Origin: CAYRFQ01 sp964423615
Lineage (GTDB): Bacteria > Planctomycetota > Planctomycetia > Gemmatales > Gemmataceae
Length of the DNA stretch: 53,543 nt
Assembly (NCBI GenBank): GCA_964423615.1
Contig: CAYRFQ010000046.1
Span: forward strand, 1 to 53,543
Direction of reading: 5' to 3'
The stretch's first letter is position 1. The number at the start of each line of letters is the position of its first letter. The notes below the pieces were generated by a model. It had not been told where the DNA came from, searched no databases, and worked only from the letters and a program-made list of their open reading frames with translations. Below, in pieces: positions 1 through 7,883 of this stretch. The position numbers were made by a program, and so were the translations under genes.

Positions 1-478
1 TGGCGTTGACGCGTTCTCCGGTCGGGAGACGAGCGTCGACCATGGGCGAGTTCTCATCAGCCCGGCGGCCCACGCGAGCCGCGATTCGCTGGATGATCTG
101 CATGAGATGCTGACTGTCGGCGAACACCAGGTCAGTCTTTTCCAGGAGACCATTCCGTTCGACGTAGACCTCGTTGGGACCGTTGACAAGAATGTCGCTC
201 ACCTCCGGGTCGGTCATCAGGGGTTCGAGTGGACCCATCCCGAACGCCTCGGCCATGATCTCTTCGATCAGCCGTTCGCGGTCGACGTCGTTGAGTAACT
301 CTGTGCTTTCGTGAACCAATTCTTCCGCGAGGCGTCGAACTTCCCGGTTGACTCGATCGGAAGGCCAACGAGTCAAGACCGAAACGTCGATCGTCTCGAC
401 CAACTTTTTGTGGAGGTCGGCCTTGATTCGTTGAAATTTTTGGGCGAACGAGGCCACCGCAATGCTTGTCGAATTCAC
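1..478 (-). CDS. cpaF: CpaF/TadA-type pilus assembly ATPase, N-terminal part (cut by window edge)
   Basis: The minus strand reads an open frame of about 159 codons that leaves the window at position 1. It contains the helical N-terminal region of CpaF/TadA secretion ATPases ('ADLHKKLVETIDVS') and the conserved stretch 'GMGPLEPLMTDPEVSDILVN' followed by 'EVYVERNGLLEKTDLVF', as expected before the Walker A domain, which lies outside. CpaF powers Tad/Flp pilus extension at the inner membrane. The start is a GTG at 478; a second GTG sits just upstream at 481, and an in-frame TGA at about 487-485 excludes anything longer. An AAAGGTGA ribosome site precedes it. It follows cpaE by about 40 bases on the same strand, so it is the last visible gene of the Tad operon. 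No ATG start exists in this frame, which makes it easy to miss. Confidence 0.9.
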   Translation of the reverse strand, partial: MNSTSIAVASFAQKFQRIKADLHKKLVETIDVSVLTRWPSDRVNREVRRLAEELVHESTELLNDVDRERLIEEIMAEAFGMGPLEPLMTDPEVSDILVNGPNEVYVERNGLLEKTDLVFADSQHLMQIIQRIAARVGRRADENSPMVDARLPTGERVNA

Positions 479-520
479 CACACATCACCTTTGCTCAGTT
501 CGAGACAGACAAGACAGGGA

Positions 521-1783
521 TCAACTCTTGCCAATGATGAGTTCCGCGAGGCCACGGAACTGTTTCATGATGGGGCGGTTACGGGCTTTCTCGATGAGGG
601 GAAAGCCTTGGTTCACGGCGGCATTGATGGAACCTGGATCTTCCGGAATCCACGCATGGAACGACAACCCGAGGGCCTCTTCCATCTGCTTCGAACTGAG
701 TTGTCGCGGTTGGCCATGTCGATTGGCTACCCGCAACATCTTCTCCCCCGCGACCCCATTCCGCTTCAATGTCCGGAGATACTCCCGACATAAGCGAAGG
801 GCGGGCACGTCTCCTCGGGTCACGACTACCACCACGTCGGCGACTTTCAGCGCCGCCAAGGTTGCTGCCGAGACGGAGTGACCAAGATCGAAGACGACGA
901 AGTCGAAAGCTGCACGCGAGAGCATGGCCGCTTGGCGCACTCCTTTAGGATCGAATTCGCTGGGTGTCAAGGTCTGTTGAGCGTAGGCCAACACGTGGAC
1001 ACCGGATGGATGAAATTCGGCGGCTCGTTGTAGCATCCCAACGTCCATTCGGTCCCATTGTTGCATGAGTTGGTCGATTGTGTGGCGGGGTTGCAAATCA
1101 AGTGTCAGGCTCAATTCCGGGATGCCGTTGCCCATTTCCGCCAGGGCCACCGTTTTCGCCAGCTGTGTCGTCTTATTTTTCCCGCCTCCCAAAAGCGCGG
1201 AGGCCAAATCGCGTGATGGCTCGCCGAAGGGAAACGAGGAATCGGTCCCAGTCTTCTTTCCTCCGGCGAGTGCGGACGAAACATCTCCCGAACTGTCACC
1301 CACAGGCACACAACTGAGCTCGGCCAGAGTGAACGCCAAGTTCGTTGCCACGGTCGTCACTCCGTGACCCGCGTTAACGGCCGTGACGGCTATTGCCTTG
1401 CCAAGTTTTCTGGGGGGGATGAATAGCTCATCAGCCAACTGGTTGGACACCGTTTCGAATTCTTCCCTGAGGTTTGTTTGGTTCAGAAATGCCCGAACAC
1501 GGTGGTTCATGACTTCCGAGCGCAACGACTGGTCGTTGGAAGGCCCGACCACGAGGATCGAGCGACAGGCTTCTTGGTCGAGTTCCTTGAGGACTCGTAG
1601 TGCAATTTTCGGTTCCGTTCCCGCCGCGAACAAGAGCACATCAGGAGGCTCTTGGATTAGCCGGAACGGTAATTCGTCGAAACCCACGGCATCTTCGGAG
1701 CTACACTCGTGGGCAAAATTCAACACCAGTTGACGGAGTTGATTTCGAACTCGCGTTTCGTTCGCGGCCACCACAACTCTCAT
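521..1783 (-). CDS. cpaE: CpaE/TadZ-like pilus localization ATPase homologue
   Basis: 420 residues. Residues 1-120 look like an atypical receiver domain ('ILVVGPSNDQSLRSEVMNHRV'), and from residue 130 the protein has the MinD/ParA-like fold of CpaE/TadZ ('LGKAIAVTAVNAGHGVTTVA', then 'FDFVVFDLGHSVSAATLAAL', then 'VVVVVTRGDVPALRL'). TadZ proteins place the Tad machine at a cell pole or focus. The P-loop at residues 137-145 lacks the usual lysines (NAGHGVTTV in place of GKGGVGKTT), so nucleotide binding is doubtful. Between the P-loop and the 'LTLDLQPRHTIDQL' strand is an insertion of roughly 50 residues (about 163-210) that carries the similar stretches 'SALAGGKK' and 'SALLGGGKNK'. It lies between the tadG-like gene and cpaF in one operon. 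Identity as the cpaE position of the locus is firm; activity is open. Confidence 0.85.
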   Translation of the reverse strand: MRVVVAANETRVRNQLRQLVLNFAHECSSEDAVGFDELPFRLIQEPPDVLLFAAGTEPKIALRVLKELDQEACRSILVVGPSNDQSLRSEVMNHRVRAFLNQTNLREEFETVSNQLADELFIPPRKLGKAIAVTAVNAGHGVTTVATNLAFTLAELSCVPVGDSSGDVSSALAGGKKTGTDSSFPFGEPSRDLASALLGGGKNKTTQLAKTVALAEMGNGIPELSLTLDLQPRHTIDQLMQQWDRMDVGMLQRAAEFHPSGVHVLAYAQQTLTPSEFDPKGVRQAAMLSRAAFDFVVFDLGHSVSAATLAALKVADVVVVVTRGDVPALRLCREYLRTLKRNGVAGEKMLRVANRHGQPRQLSSKQMEEALGLSFHAWIPEDPGSINAAVNQGFPLIEKARNRPIMKQFRGLAELIIGKS

Positions 1784-1795
1784 GGCTTTCCTTGC

Positions 1796-3193
1796 TCATT
1801 CGACCAAACGGCAGCGGCCGATGTATCGGTTAATGGGTCTGGCTTGCTCTGTCAGTGCGTTCGTCAGGGCCAGGAGGGTTGGTTGTAACACGAGAACGAC
1901 ACCGGGGCCGTCTGTCGGGTCCTGCACTTCGGCAACGCGCGCGGCCACAAAACCGCGAATTACCAGTAAACCATTTCGGAACCCAGAGAACAATGGGAAC
2001 ACTCTTGAGTTGTCGAGTGCCCCTCGTCGTGATTGTAAGGTCCGGAAAACATTTCGCAACAGTCTCGTCTCGGAAAAAAACGGGGACCCAGGCAAGATCA
2101 ATTCGTTCTTTGCGTTCAGGACGAGTTTTGTCCGTGGAGGGTCCATTTGCTCCAAGTCTTCCTGGCCGACTCCATCCAAGACTTGCCGAGCCACTTGAGG
2201 CAATGTTCTTGTCCCGATCAAGACGATTGTGGCATTCGGTTCTCGCCGATTCCCAGAACCCTGACGACCAGTCCGGCGACTTCTCGGAGCATCCCCGCCG
2301 AGCCGCACACGCATCTCAGGAATTCCGTCCGCTCCGGGAAGAAAACGTTGTTTCTTGCGGTTCCACCGCCAGTCGTCGAATTTTCTGGCGTCTTCGACTT
2401 GATATTCCCAACTTAATGGATCACTACGGCTTGGGTCAGAACGTAACGCAATGGGAACCATAGGGATATTGTTGTCACCGACCGGACGGAAGCCTGACAC
2501 GCGCCGGTCGTAAAGAGCAGTCGCCTTTGTCACCACATCGGTGTCGACAAAGGGCAGGAAGCCTCCGCCGTACAAGGACACCTCGTTGCCCCTCAGTCGA
2601 GTTCGTCGAATGGTCAAACGAACAGCGTCGATCGCTTCCAGAAAACCCGGCGTGGTCAGGTCCTTCTCGGTCAGGAACCGACGGTTCGTCCAACTGCCAA
2701 ACACGATGTCTCCGTCGGGCGAATGGTCCAAGTTCGGATCGACCTGCAAGCGTTGACCGAGGCTCGGGTTGAGACGAGCGTACTTTGCGGCTTGCCTTCG
2801 GGCTTTCGTCAGGAGGACTTGGAGTTTCGGGGATTGCTGTAATCGCAGGTCATCGACGAGTGTCCTCACGGCCGCCAAAACTCCTGCTTCGGTGGCGTGT
2901 TCCTGCGTCACCTTGGCGTGGTGGAGTCGACTTGCGTTGATCGGGAGGAGCAACAACAACACCATCACCGGAAAGGAGATCAACAAAAAGAGCGTCACCT
3001 TGCCGGGTCGAACAGGCGTGTTTTTCAGAGACAAACGTCGCATTCGAGGCTCGCGGACAGGGCTGTTGTGTTTTCGAGGAAGGAATGGTGAGCCATGGCC
3101 CACCAGGCAGGGGCAACGAAGCAGTCTTGGCAACGGTTTGGTCGAGCCGTCCTCAACGTTTGCTTTGAGCGGGAGGCTCGAAGACATAGCCAC
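1796..3193 (-). CDS. TadG-like membrane-anchored pilus assembly protein
   Basis: Up to 465 residues. One strongly hydrophobic segment ('TLFLLISFPVMVLLLLLPIN') follows a basic stretch at about residues 60-87, and the rest appears extracytoplasmic. That layout matches TadG-type proteins, which have an N-terminal anchor and a large outer domain and help pilus assembly. I see no von Willebrand domain. The 'MRRLSLKN' methionine at 3043 may be the true start (415 residues), because the first 50 residues are proline- and arginine-rich and overlap the end of cpaB by 41 bases; neither start has a convincing ribosome site. The gene sits where the secretin gene cpaC is usually found, between cpaB and cpaE, but it shows no secretin motifs. 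Function is inferred from position and topology. Confidence 0.7.
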   Translation of the reverse strand: MAMSSSLPLKANVEDGSTKPLPRLLRCPCLVGHGSPFLPRKHNSPVREPRMRRLSLKNTPVRPGKVTLFLLISFPVMVLLLLLPINASRLHHAKVTQEHATEAGVLAAVRTLVDDLRLQQSPKLQVLLTKARRQAAKYARLNPSLGQRLQVDPNLDHSPDGDIVFGSWTNRRFLTEKDLTTPGFLEAIDAVRLTIRRTRLRGNEVSLYGGGFLPFVDTDVVTKATALYDRRVSGFRPVGDNNIPMVPIALRSDPSRSDPLSWEYQVEDARKFDDWRWNRKKQRFLPGADGIPEMRVRLGGDAPRSRRTGRQGSGNRREPNATIVLIGTRTLPQVARQVLDGVGQEDLEQMDPPRTKLVLNAKNELILPGSPFFSETRLLRNVFRTLQSRRGALDNSRVFPLFSGFRNGLLVIRGFVAARVAEVQDPTDGPGVVLVLQPTLLALTNALTEQARPINRYIGRCRLVE

Positions 3194-4292
3194 GGTAGTT
3201 CGTGGTCGACTCAGGCAACGGAGGTCCTTCTAGAGTCGGGATGATTCCGCTGTTTCCTTCTGCCATGAGCATTCCGGTGTTGTTGCGTCGCGGGGGTGCA
3301 CCCCTGATCGTGGTCCGGTCGCCGTTTTTCACGCCTTGTTTGGAAGGTATGTTGAATTCAGCAACCTTCTTCGCTTCGACTCCGGAGACAAGTTCGATCT
3401 TGTGCGAGGGAGGTGGCGTCACGATCATCGGAAGTTGTGCCTGGAAGAGCCTTTCGAGGTCGGCATATCCAACGACCAACTCGCCGCGTTTCACCTTTTC
3501 GACTCGTTCATCTTCGTTTCGGTATTCCATACTGCTATCGTCCCCGAACCGCCCAACGACTCCCAAAGGACGGGAGGAAGTGGGTACGATCGAGATTTGC
3601 CCTTTCGTTTGGGCAAAGTGGATCAACTGGGCTCGATAGAGGTTCGCTCCCAACGTGTAGTTCGTTACCTGTTCCATCTGGACCGGAGCCATGACGACGA
3701 AAAGGCTATTGCGTTTGGCAATGATGGGAACATTGCGGGCAATCTGGGCAGTGGCCTCGTTGAAGGTCACTTTCTTTTCGTCTTCTACGAATTCTTTGGG
3801 AGGCGAAATTCGAGTCGTAAGCCAGACATCGACTTTTGTGCCGACTTGCAGCAATCCACCGCCAGCGTGTTCGGGCAGCAGCGAGAGTGGCACTGCAGCG
3901 TAATTCTTCCCGAGCTTCTCGAGTCGTTCCTGGATCGACGAAGGAAGCGCCAATTCTTCGAAGTGTGCTTCCTTGAGGGGTTGGTTGGCTGGAACGTTTC
4001 GAATGAGAATGCGACCGACAGCGGCCTCGACAAGAGACGGTAAAAACTCGCGGGGATTCTTCTCATAATCCCGAGCTTCGCTGGGAGAAGCGGTCCGGAT
4101 GCCCACCGACATACTGTTGAGGGTTGTTCCGGCGTAGAGATTTCTCCGGGCAACGAGGATTCTGTATTCTTTTTTCTTCGGGGGTTCTTTGGCCGGAGTC
4201 GGCTCGAAAAGTCCAGTCTGGCGTGCGATGATTATGACGGCCAGGAAGACGAGAAGGGCGATCGCTGCAGAGATCAGGATGCTTGCTCGCAT
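3153..4292 (-). CDS. cpaB: CpaB/RcpC-family Flp pilus assembly protein
   Basis: 379 residues. An N-terminal membrane anchor (residues 4-27, 'ILISAAIALLVFLAVIIIA') is followed by a SAF-like domain with the typical 'RILVARRNLYAGTTLNSMSV' and 'AAVGRILIRNVPANQPL' stretches, and then by the RcpC/CpaB beta-rich region ('NYAAVPLSLLPEHAGGGLLQ', 'GTKVDVWLTT'). CpaB is a periplasmic partner of the Tad secretin. It follows the tadE-like gene by about 80 bases and overlaps the upstream end of the next gene's longest frame, consistent with one transcript. Length is typical to slightly long for the family. No cpaC secretin gene follows it here, although cpaB and cpaC are normally adjacent. Confidence 0.85.
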   Translation of the reverse strand: MRASILISAAIALLVFLAVIIIARQTGLFEPTPAKEPPKKKEYRILVARRNLYAGTTLNSMSVGIRTASPSEARDYEKNPREFLPSLVEAAVGRILIRNVPANQPLKEAHFEELALPSSIQERLEKLGKNYAAVPLSLLPEHAGGGLLQVGTKVDVWLTTRISPPKEFVEDEKKVTFNEATAQIARNVPIIAKRNSLFVVMAPVQMEQVTNYTLGANLYRAQLIHFAQTKGQISIVPTSSRPLGVVGRFGDDSSMEYRNEDERVEKVKRGELVVGYADLERLFQAQLPMIVTPPPSHKIELVSGVEAKKVAEFNIPSKQGVKNGDRTTIRGAPPRRNNTGMLMAEGNSGIIPTLEGPPLPESTTNYRGYVFEPPAQSKR

Positions 4293-4373
4293 GGTAGTAT
4301 TTTTCCGTTGAATCTAACGAGAACGTCCATTCGTTCTCGATCGAGATAGATTGAGGGGCTTCCGACACGTTCG

Positions 4374-4991
4374 TCATTCGACCCGCATGACGGCCTGACC
4401 AATGAATTGTTTTCCCCTTAAGGAAAAGCCGACAACGCTCAACAGATCTGGGACAACCGACTTAGCTTTAACGACAACTCGTACTTCCACTGGTTCCCCA
4501 GGAATCAGCGGAGCTTGGTCGTTGTATTCGGGGGAAATTCGCACTCGTGCGTGCCGCGTATGGTTCGTCCCTAGAACACGGCGCACGACCCTCCGCACCT
4601 GTCGTGGTGATCCACCCGTCGCCGCCTCCCGAACCCCTTCATGAGCTGCGGCGGAGAGACGTGTTTGCATGGTCAACATGATGCTGAACTCCACCATCGC
4701 GAGGAGTAGAAGCAACAGGAACGGAAGGACAAACAGCAATTCCAAAATGTTCACATAGCCACGACGTAGATCAAGTCTCAGTCCACTCCTGGCCCCTTGG
4801 CCAGACAACACAGCTCCGGATGTTGGATTCGTAGTTACCCGCAGTTGGAGTGTAATGTGGTTCGGAGTCGAGTTGGTACACGCGAGGCGTGGATGATTTC
4901 GAACGTCATCGATTCCAAAACTCAGGGTAGGACCTTGGGTACATGTTTCGGATGTTTTCCTCTCGTGCCGGTGTCCATTTCGCAAGATCAT
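4374..4991 (-). CDS. TadE-like minor pseudopilin
   Basis: About 205 residues from the ATG at 4991, which has an AAGGAA ribosome site seven bases upstream and starts 41 bases after the cpaA stop. A frame open up to 5096 would overlap cpaA and is less likely. After an unusual 80-residue leader comes 'RRGYVNILELLFVLPFLLLL', the TadE signature: a short charged stretch, a conserved glutamate in the hydrophobic helix, then 'MVEFSIMLTMQTRLSAAAHE' with the classic helix that follows. TadE pseudopilins are cut by the cognate prepilin peptidase and help assemble the pilus. The motif G-Y-V-x-I-L-E is shared with the pilin at 5849-6166, suggesting one processing enzyme for both. The long leader is odd for the family. 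Confidence 0.8.
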   Translation of the reverse strand: MILRNGHRHERKTSETCTQGPTLSFGIDDVRNHPRLACTNSTPNHITLQLRVTTNPTSGAVLSGQGARSGLRLDLRRGYVNILELLFVLPFLLLLLLAMVEFSIMLTMQTRLSAAAHEGVREAATGGSPRQVRRVVRRVLGTNHTRHARVRISPEYNDQAPLIPGEPVEVRVVVKAKSVVPDLLSVVGFSLRGKQFIGQAVMRVE

Positions 4992-5032
4992 GGGAGTTCC
5001 TTCGCTGCGGTAGTCCTGATGGATCGACAACG

Positions 5033-5692
5033 TTAGTAGATCGATGTGGGTGGAGGCGGGGGAGCCACCAACTGCAAGTCGAACCGGAAGAACCACAATA
5101 GTACAAGACTCGTGGCGACACAGAGGGGTAATGAAAACGTCATCAGCCGACTGGCGGGTTCAACCTTCGCATTTTCTTTTTGGTTCTGCAACGATTGGCG
5201 CATGCCATCACCGGAGAGGGATTTCAGAATCTTGCGAGGTTTGCCACGTAATGTGCCGATAACGAGAGCAATAATCGAGAGCAGAATCACAACGGTCACG
5301 GAGCCTAGGAGAACCCACAACGAGTAATAGACTCCGACCCACGCACCTATAGCCGCGCACAACTTCACGTCTCCCCCACCACAAGCACCAAGTAACCATA
5401 GAGTGAAGAAAAACGCAAAGCTACATACACACCCAACGAGCGAGAATAATAAGCCATCTACCGCACCGAGCCATAGGCCATCAGGTTGCATCACCCAAGT
5501 CTGTAAAGACTGTCGGCCCATCCATGCTCCACGCACAACATTGATTAAGATGCCCAATATTAACAACGTCACCGTGATCCAATGAGGGATACGCATGGAG
5601 CGAAAATCAACGAATGCTGCAATCATCAACAAGAAAGAAATGACAGCGAAGAAGGACCAAGCGAAGGCTATGTTGGGAAAGAAAGGCTGCAT
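5033..5692 (-). CDS. cpaA: Type IV prepilin peptidase (A24 family, CpaA/TadV)
   Basis: 219 residues with about six membrane helices. The two catalytic aspartates of A24 peptidases are visible: Asp29 in 'AAFVDFRSMRIPHW' and Asp108 in 'GACGGGDVKL'. The enzyme cleaves the leader from Flp pilin and TadE/F pseudopilins at the inner membrane. No N-terminal methyltransferase domain is present, as is normal for CpaA/TadV. It lies downstream of the pilin gene with a strong hairpin between them. No clear ribosome site precedes the ATG; the AT-rich leader may compensate. Confidence 0.9.
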   Translation of the reverse strand: MQPFFPNIAFAWSFFAVISFLLMIAAFVDFRSMRIPHWITVTLLILGILINVVRGAWMGRQSLQTWVMQPDGLWLGAVDGLLFSLVGCVCSFAFFFTLWLLGACGGGDVKLCAAIGAWVGVYYSLWVLLGSVTVVILLSIIALVIGTLRGKPRKILKSLSGDGMRQSLQNQKENAKVEPASRLMTFSLPLCVATSLVLLWFFRFDLQLVAPPPPPTSIY

Positions 5693-5775
5693 AAAAATTC
5701 GAAAGAGGTAAGTCTAACAGGATAGAAATAGAGCTGATTAAAATCAGCATTAACACTATACGGAATTAGAAATAT

Positions 5776-5803
5776 CGGTCCAGGAGCGCGCATTCCTGGA
5801 CCG
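5776..5803 (-). terminator. Intra-operon hairpin between pilin and cpaA
   Basis: A perfect 10-bp inverted repeat (cggtccagga / tcctggaccg, arms 5776-5785 and 5794-5803) with an 8-base loop lies 46 bases past the pilin stop on the minus strand. The following RNA is AU-rich (auauuucuaauu) but has no long U run. It fits a leaky terminator or an mRNA-end stabiliser that lets the pilin message exceed that of the assembly genes. Confidence 0.6.
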
Positions 5804-5848
5804 ACAAATACAGGCAAGCTATGTTACCCGGAGAAGACTCGCCCGCGA

Positions 5849-6166
5849 TTAGGGAACGAGGATGTTTTCATCTACTGCTTGGATGATCTGGCCACCGGTT
5901 ACTTCTTGCGGAGCAACGGTGTAGTCATCGAATTCATCTTGGTACGAGCTACCATAGGCTACGTTGGAAGCAGCAGTGTAGCCGTCAACAGAGTAGCTCT
6001 GGTTGATGGTACCAACTGCATCACCGAGGTCAGCGATTTCGGCGACGGTAACGTCACGAAGTGCGCCAACAGCAGGAATCATCAGGATGGCCAGAAACGT
6101 GGCAATGATGATGACTTCGAGGATGTAGACGTAGCCAGAATCATCCTTTAAGAAACGCTTGAACAT
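5849..6166 (-). CDS. flp: Flp-family type IVb major pilin
   Basis: 105 residues. A short charged leader (MFKRFLKDDSG) is followed by 'YVYILEVIIIATFLAILMIP', the hydrophobic N-terminal helix of type IVb pilins, and a small polar C-terminal region with many Tyr, Asp and Val. Cleavage would fall after Gly11, leaving a mature pilin of about 94 residues. The conserved glutamate is then residue +6 rather than the usual +5. A strong GGAGG ribosome site lies seven bases before the ATG. It is first in the Tad operon, followed by a hairpin, as expected for a highly expressed structural subunit. It is larger than many Flp pilins, which are often 50-70 residues. Confidence 0.85.
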   Translation of the reverse strand: MFKRFLKDDSGYVYILEVIIIATFLAILMIPAVGALRDVTVAEIADLGDAVGTINQSYSVDGYTAASNVAYGSSYQDEFDDYTVAPQEVTGGQIIQAVDENILVP

Positions 6167-7883
6167 AGAAAAACCTCCAAAACAAACACATCACAATTGT
6201 CAACCCGTAGCCTGAACCACTCAGGACTTTAGGAATTGACGATTTGGTTGGCTTCACAAAATATCGGCATCTGTATTAATTATGTTTGTATTATTGTTTG
6301 TCCGTTAGAACATACTGATCGTGTACTGAACTCATTCCTGAATATTAAAACTAGCGACCAACGTTGAACACGTGATACTCGAATATTTCAAACCGATTTA
6401 AGAGTTCTCTCGACACATTTTGCGACAGCAGACCGTTTCCTCCCGGTACCTCTGGCCGTGCACAATTTACACATCAACTGTATATTGGCATCTGTTTCCA
6501 AATGGCTCTGGCAAGGTAGATCTATGAAACGTTAAAATGTGCTACGTATTCAACAATCAAAATTTGAGTAAAGACGTACAGCAAGCGATTCTCTGTTAAC
6601 CGAGAACAATCTAACTGCGAAATAGGAGTAGTGATAAATGGGATGAAGTAGATGAGTGATGGGTAATAGGAGCGATAGATAGACTCGTTCCCGAACGATC
6701 CCGGTCAATGACACCATCACAGAAAACACCACAACATCCTAGCGAAATAACCCTCCTGGTTATATTGTTCATTCCTTCGAATCTACAACATAGGTGATTG
6801 TCCTGAACCTAAAGTTCTGCAAGCAATTCTTGCGAGCAAAACTTATCCATACCAATCAGGACGTTGTTAGTGTGTTCCGTTGACCAGGTTCTGTCTTGGA
6901 ACTCTCTTGATCCTTAAGTAATTTTGTGATTCACGCAAGGATCGCTATGGACTGGCTGAATTTATTCTATTCTAACAAATCTCTTGAATTCTTCCAACAC
7001 CAAATCGATGAAAACAAAAACGTTGGAGTGGAATTTGGTGTTCCCTAAACCATTCAATACGTAGCCAGGGAACGCTCTATAGTTCAAACACACCAAAAAT
7101 CGTGTTTTGACTATCGTATGCAGAGTGAACAACTTCGCAAGACTTCTTTTTCTAGCTTGTGGTGCTTCAAGTTCTTAATGTCAGAAATTAAAGTCTCTTT
7201 TCGGGACCGAATCATCGAAGAAAAAGTAGCCCGAATGTTAGAATTAGCTAAAGTGCCATCAAAATTCACTCATCCAAATGTTAGTTAGAATATAAAAGTA
7301 AAGAGTTCCTGAAATTTGGCAAGACCCCCGATATAAAATTTATCGAGCTTGCATTCAAGAAAACTGATTACTTCTTATATGTGGATAATAGTATGAAGTC
7401 CACAGTTTGATCATGATTGAGGAATCACTCACGTCTTTGCAATCGAATTCTTCCCTACTTCATTTGGGTGTGGTCGATGAATTGATACGTTTTTTTCGTT
7501 GTGTTTCCTTTGTCAAATTACACTATTAGCCGCCACAGTTTTTCCAATCAGAAAACAGTAAAAAGCGAGACGTTTTTCTACTTCAGATTCTCTGGTGGAT
7601 AACGAAGTAATTGCGTGTCGGTTTGTTCTTTTGGAATCGGTTTTGGACACCAACGCGGAGTTCAAGCGCGGGACGAGGAGAACCTCTCTCGCTTGCGTTT
7701 CGGGTCGGTTGGTCGATCGCCGGCCCGAAACGCAAGCGAGTCCAAAATCCAAAGGGAGAATCGGAGTAGTTGCTCCGGACCAGACCAACGTGTATCTTGA
7801 TGGGGAAGAGATTTTTCGTTGCCCCAGACCCATCCGTTTTGACATCTGGAATTCTGACATCTGCTCCGAAGGGTCGTTCGTTT
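6167..7883. other. Long AT-rich intergenic region
   Basis: About 1.7 kb without a recognisable gene. From about 6170 to 7600 the DNA is visibly richer in A and T than the flanking genes, and open frames are short and lack ribosome sites (for example a 60-codon minus-strand frame at 6550-6732). The left end must hold the promoter of the pilin operon; I could not pick a convincing -35/-10 pair. The right end holds a 17-bp palindrome (7688-7740), described separately. No tRNA or rRNA was recognised. Confidence 0.6.
7688..7740. repeat. Large REP-like palindrome
   Basis: Two perfect 17-base arms (ctcgcttgcgtttcggg at 7688-7704 and its reverse complement at 7724-7740) flank a 19-base centre. The stem extends inward through tcgg/ccgg with one G-U pair, giving about 21 bp. 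'CGCAAGCGAG' palindromes of this sort are, as I recall, common intergenic repeats in planctomycetes. It could also act as a terminator for either strand, although no T run follows. Confidence 0.65.

Noticed and set aside
132..488. 118-codon minus-strand frame starting with ATG
   Set aside because: It is a shifted frame over cpaF; the GTG-started frame at 478 carries the conserved CpaF sequence.
6550..6732. 60-codon minus-strand frame in the AT-rich region
   Set aside because: No ribosome site and composition expected by chance in AT-rich DNA.
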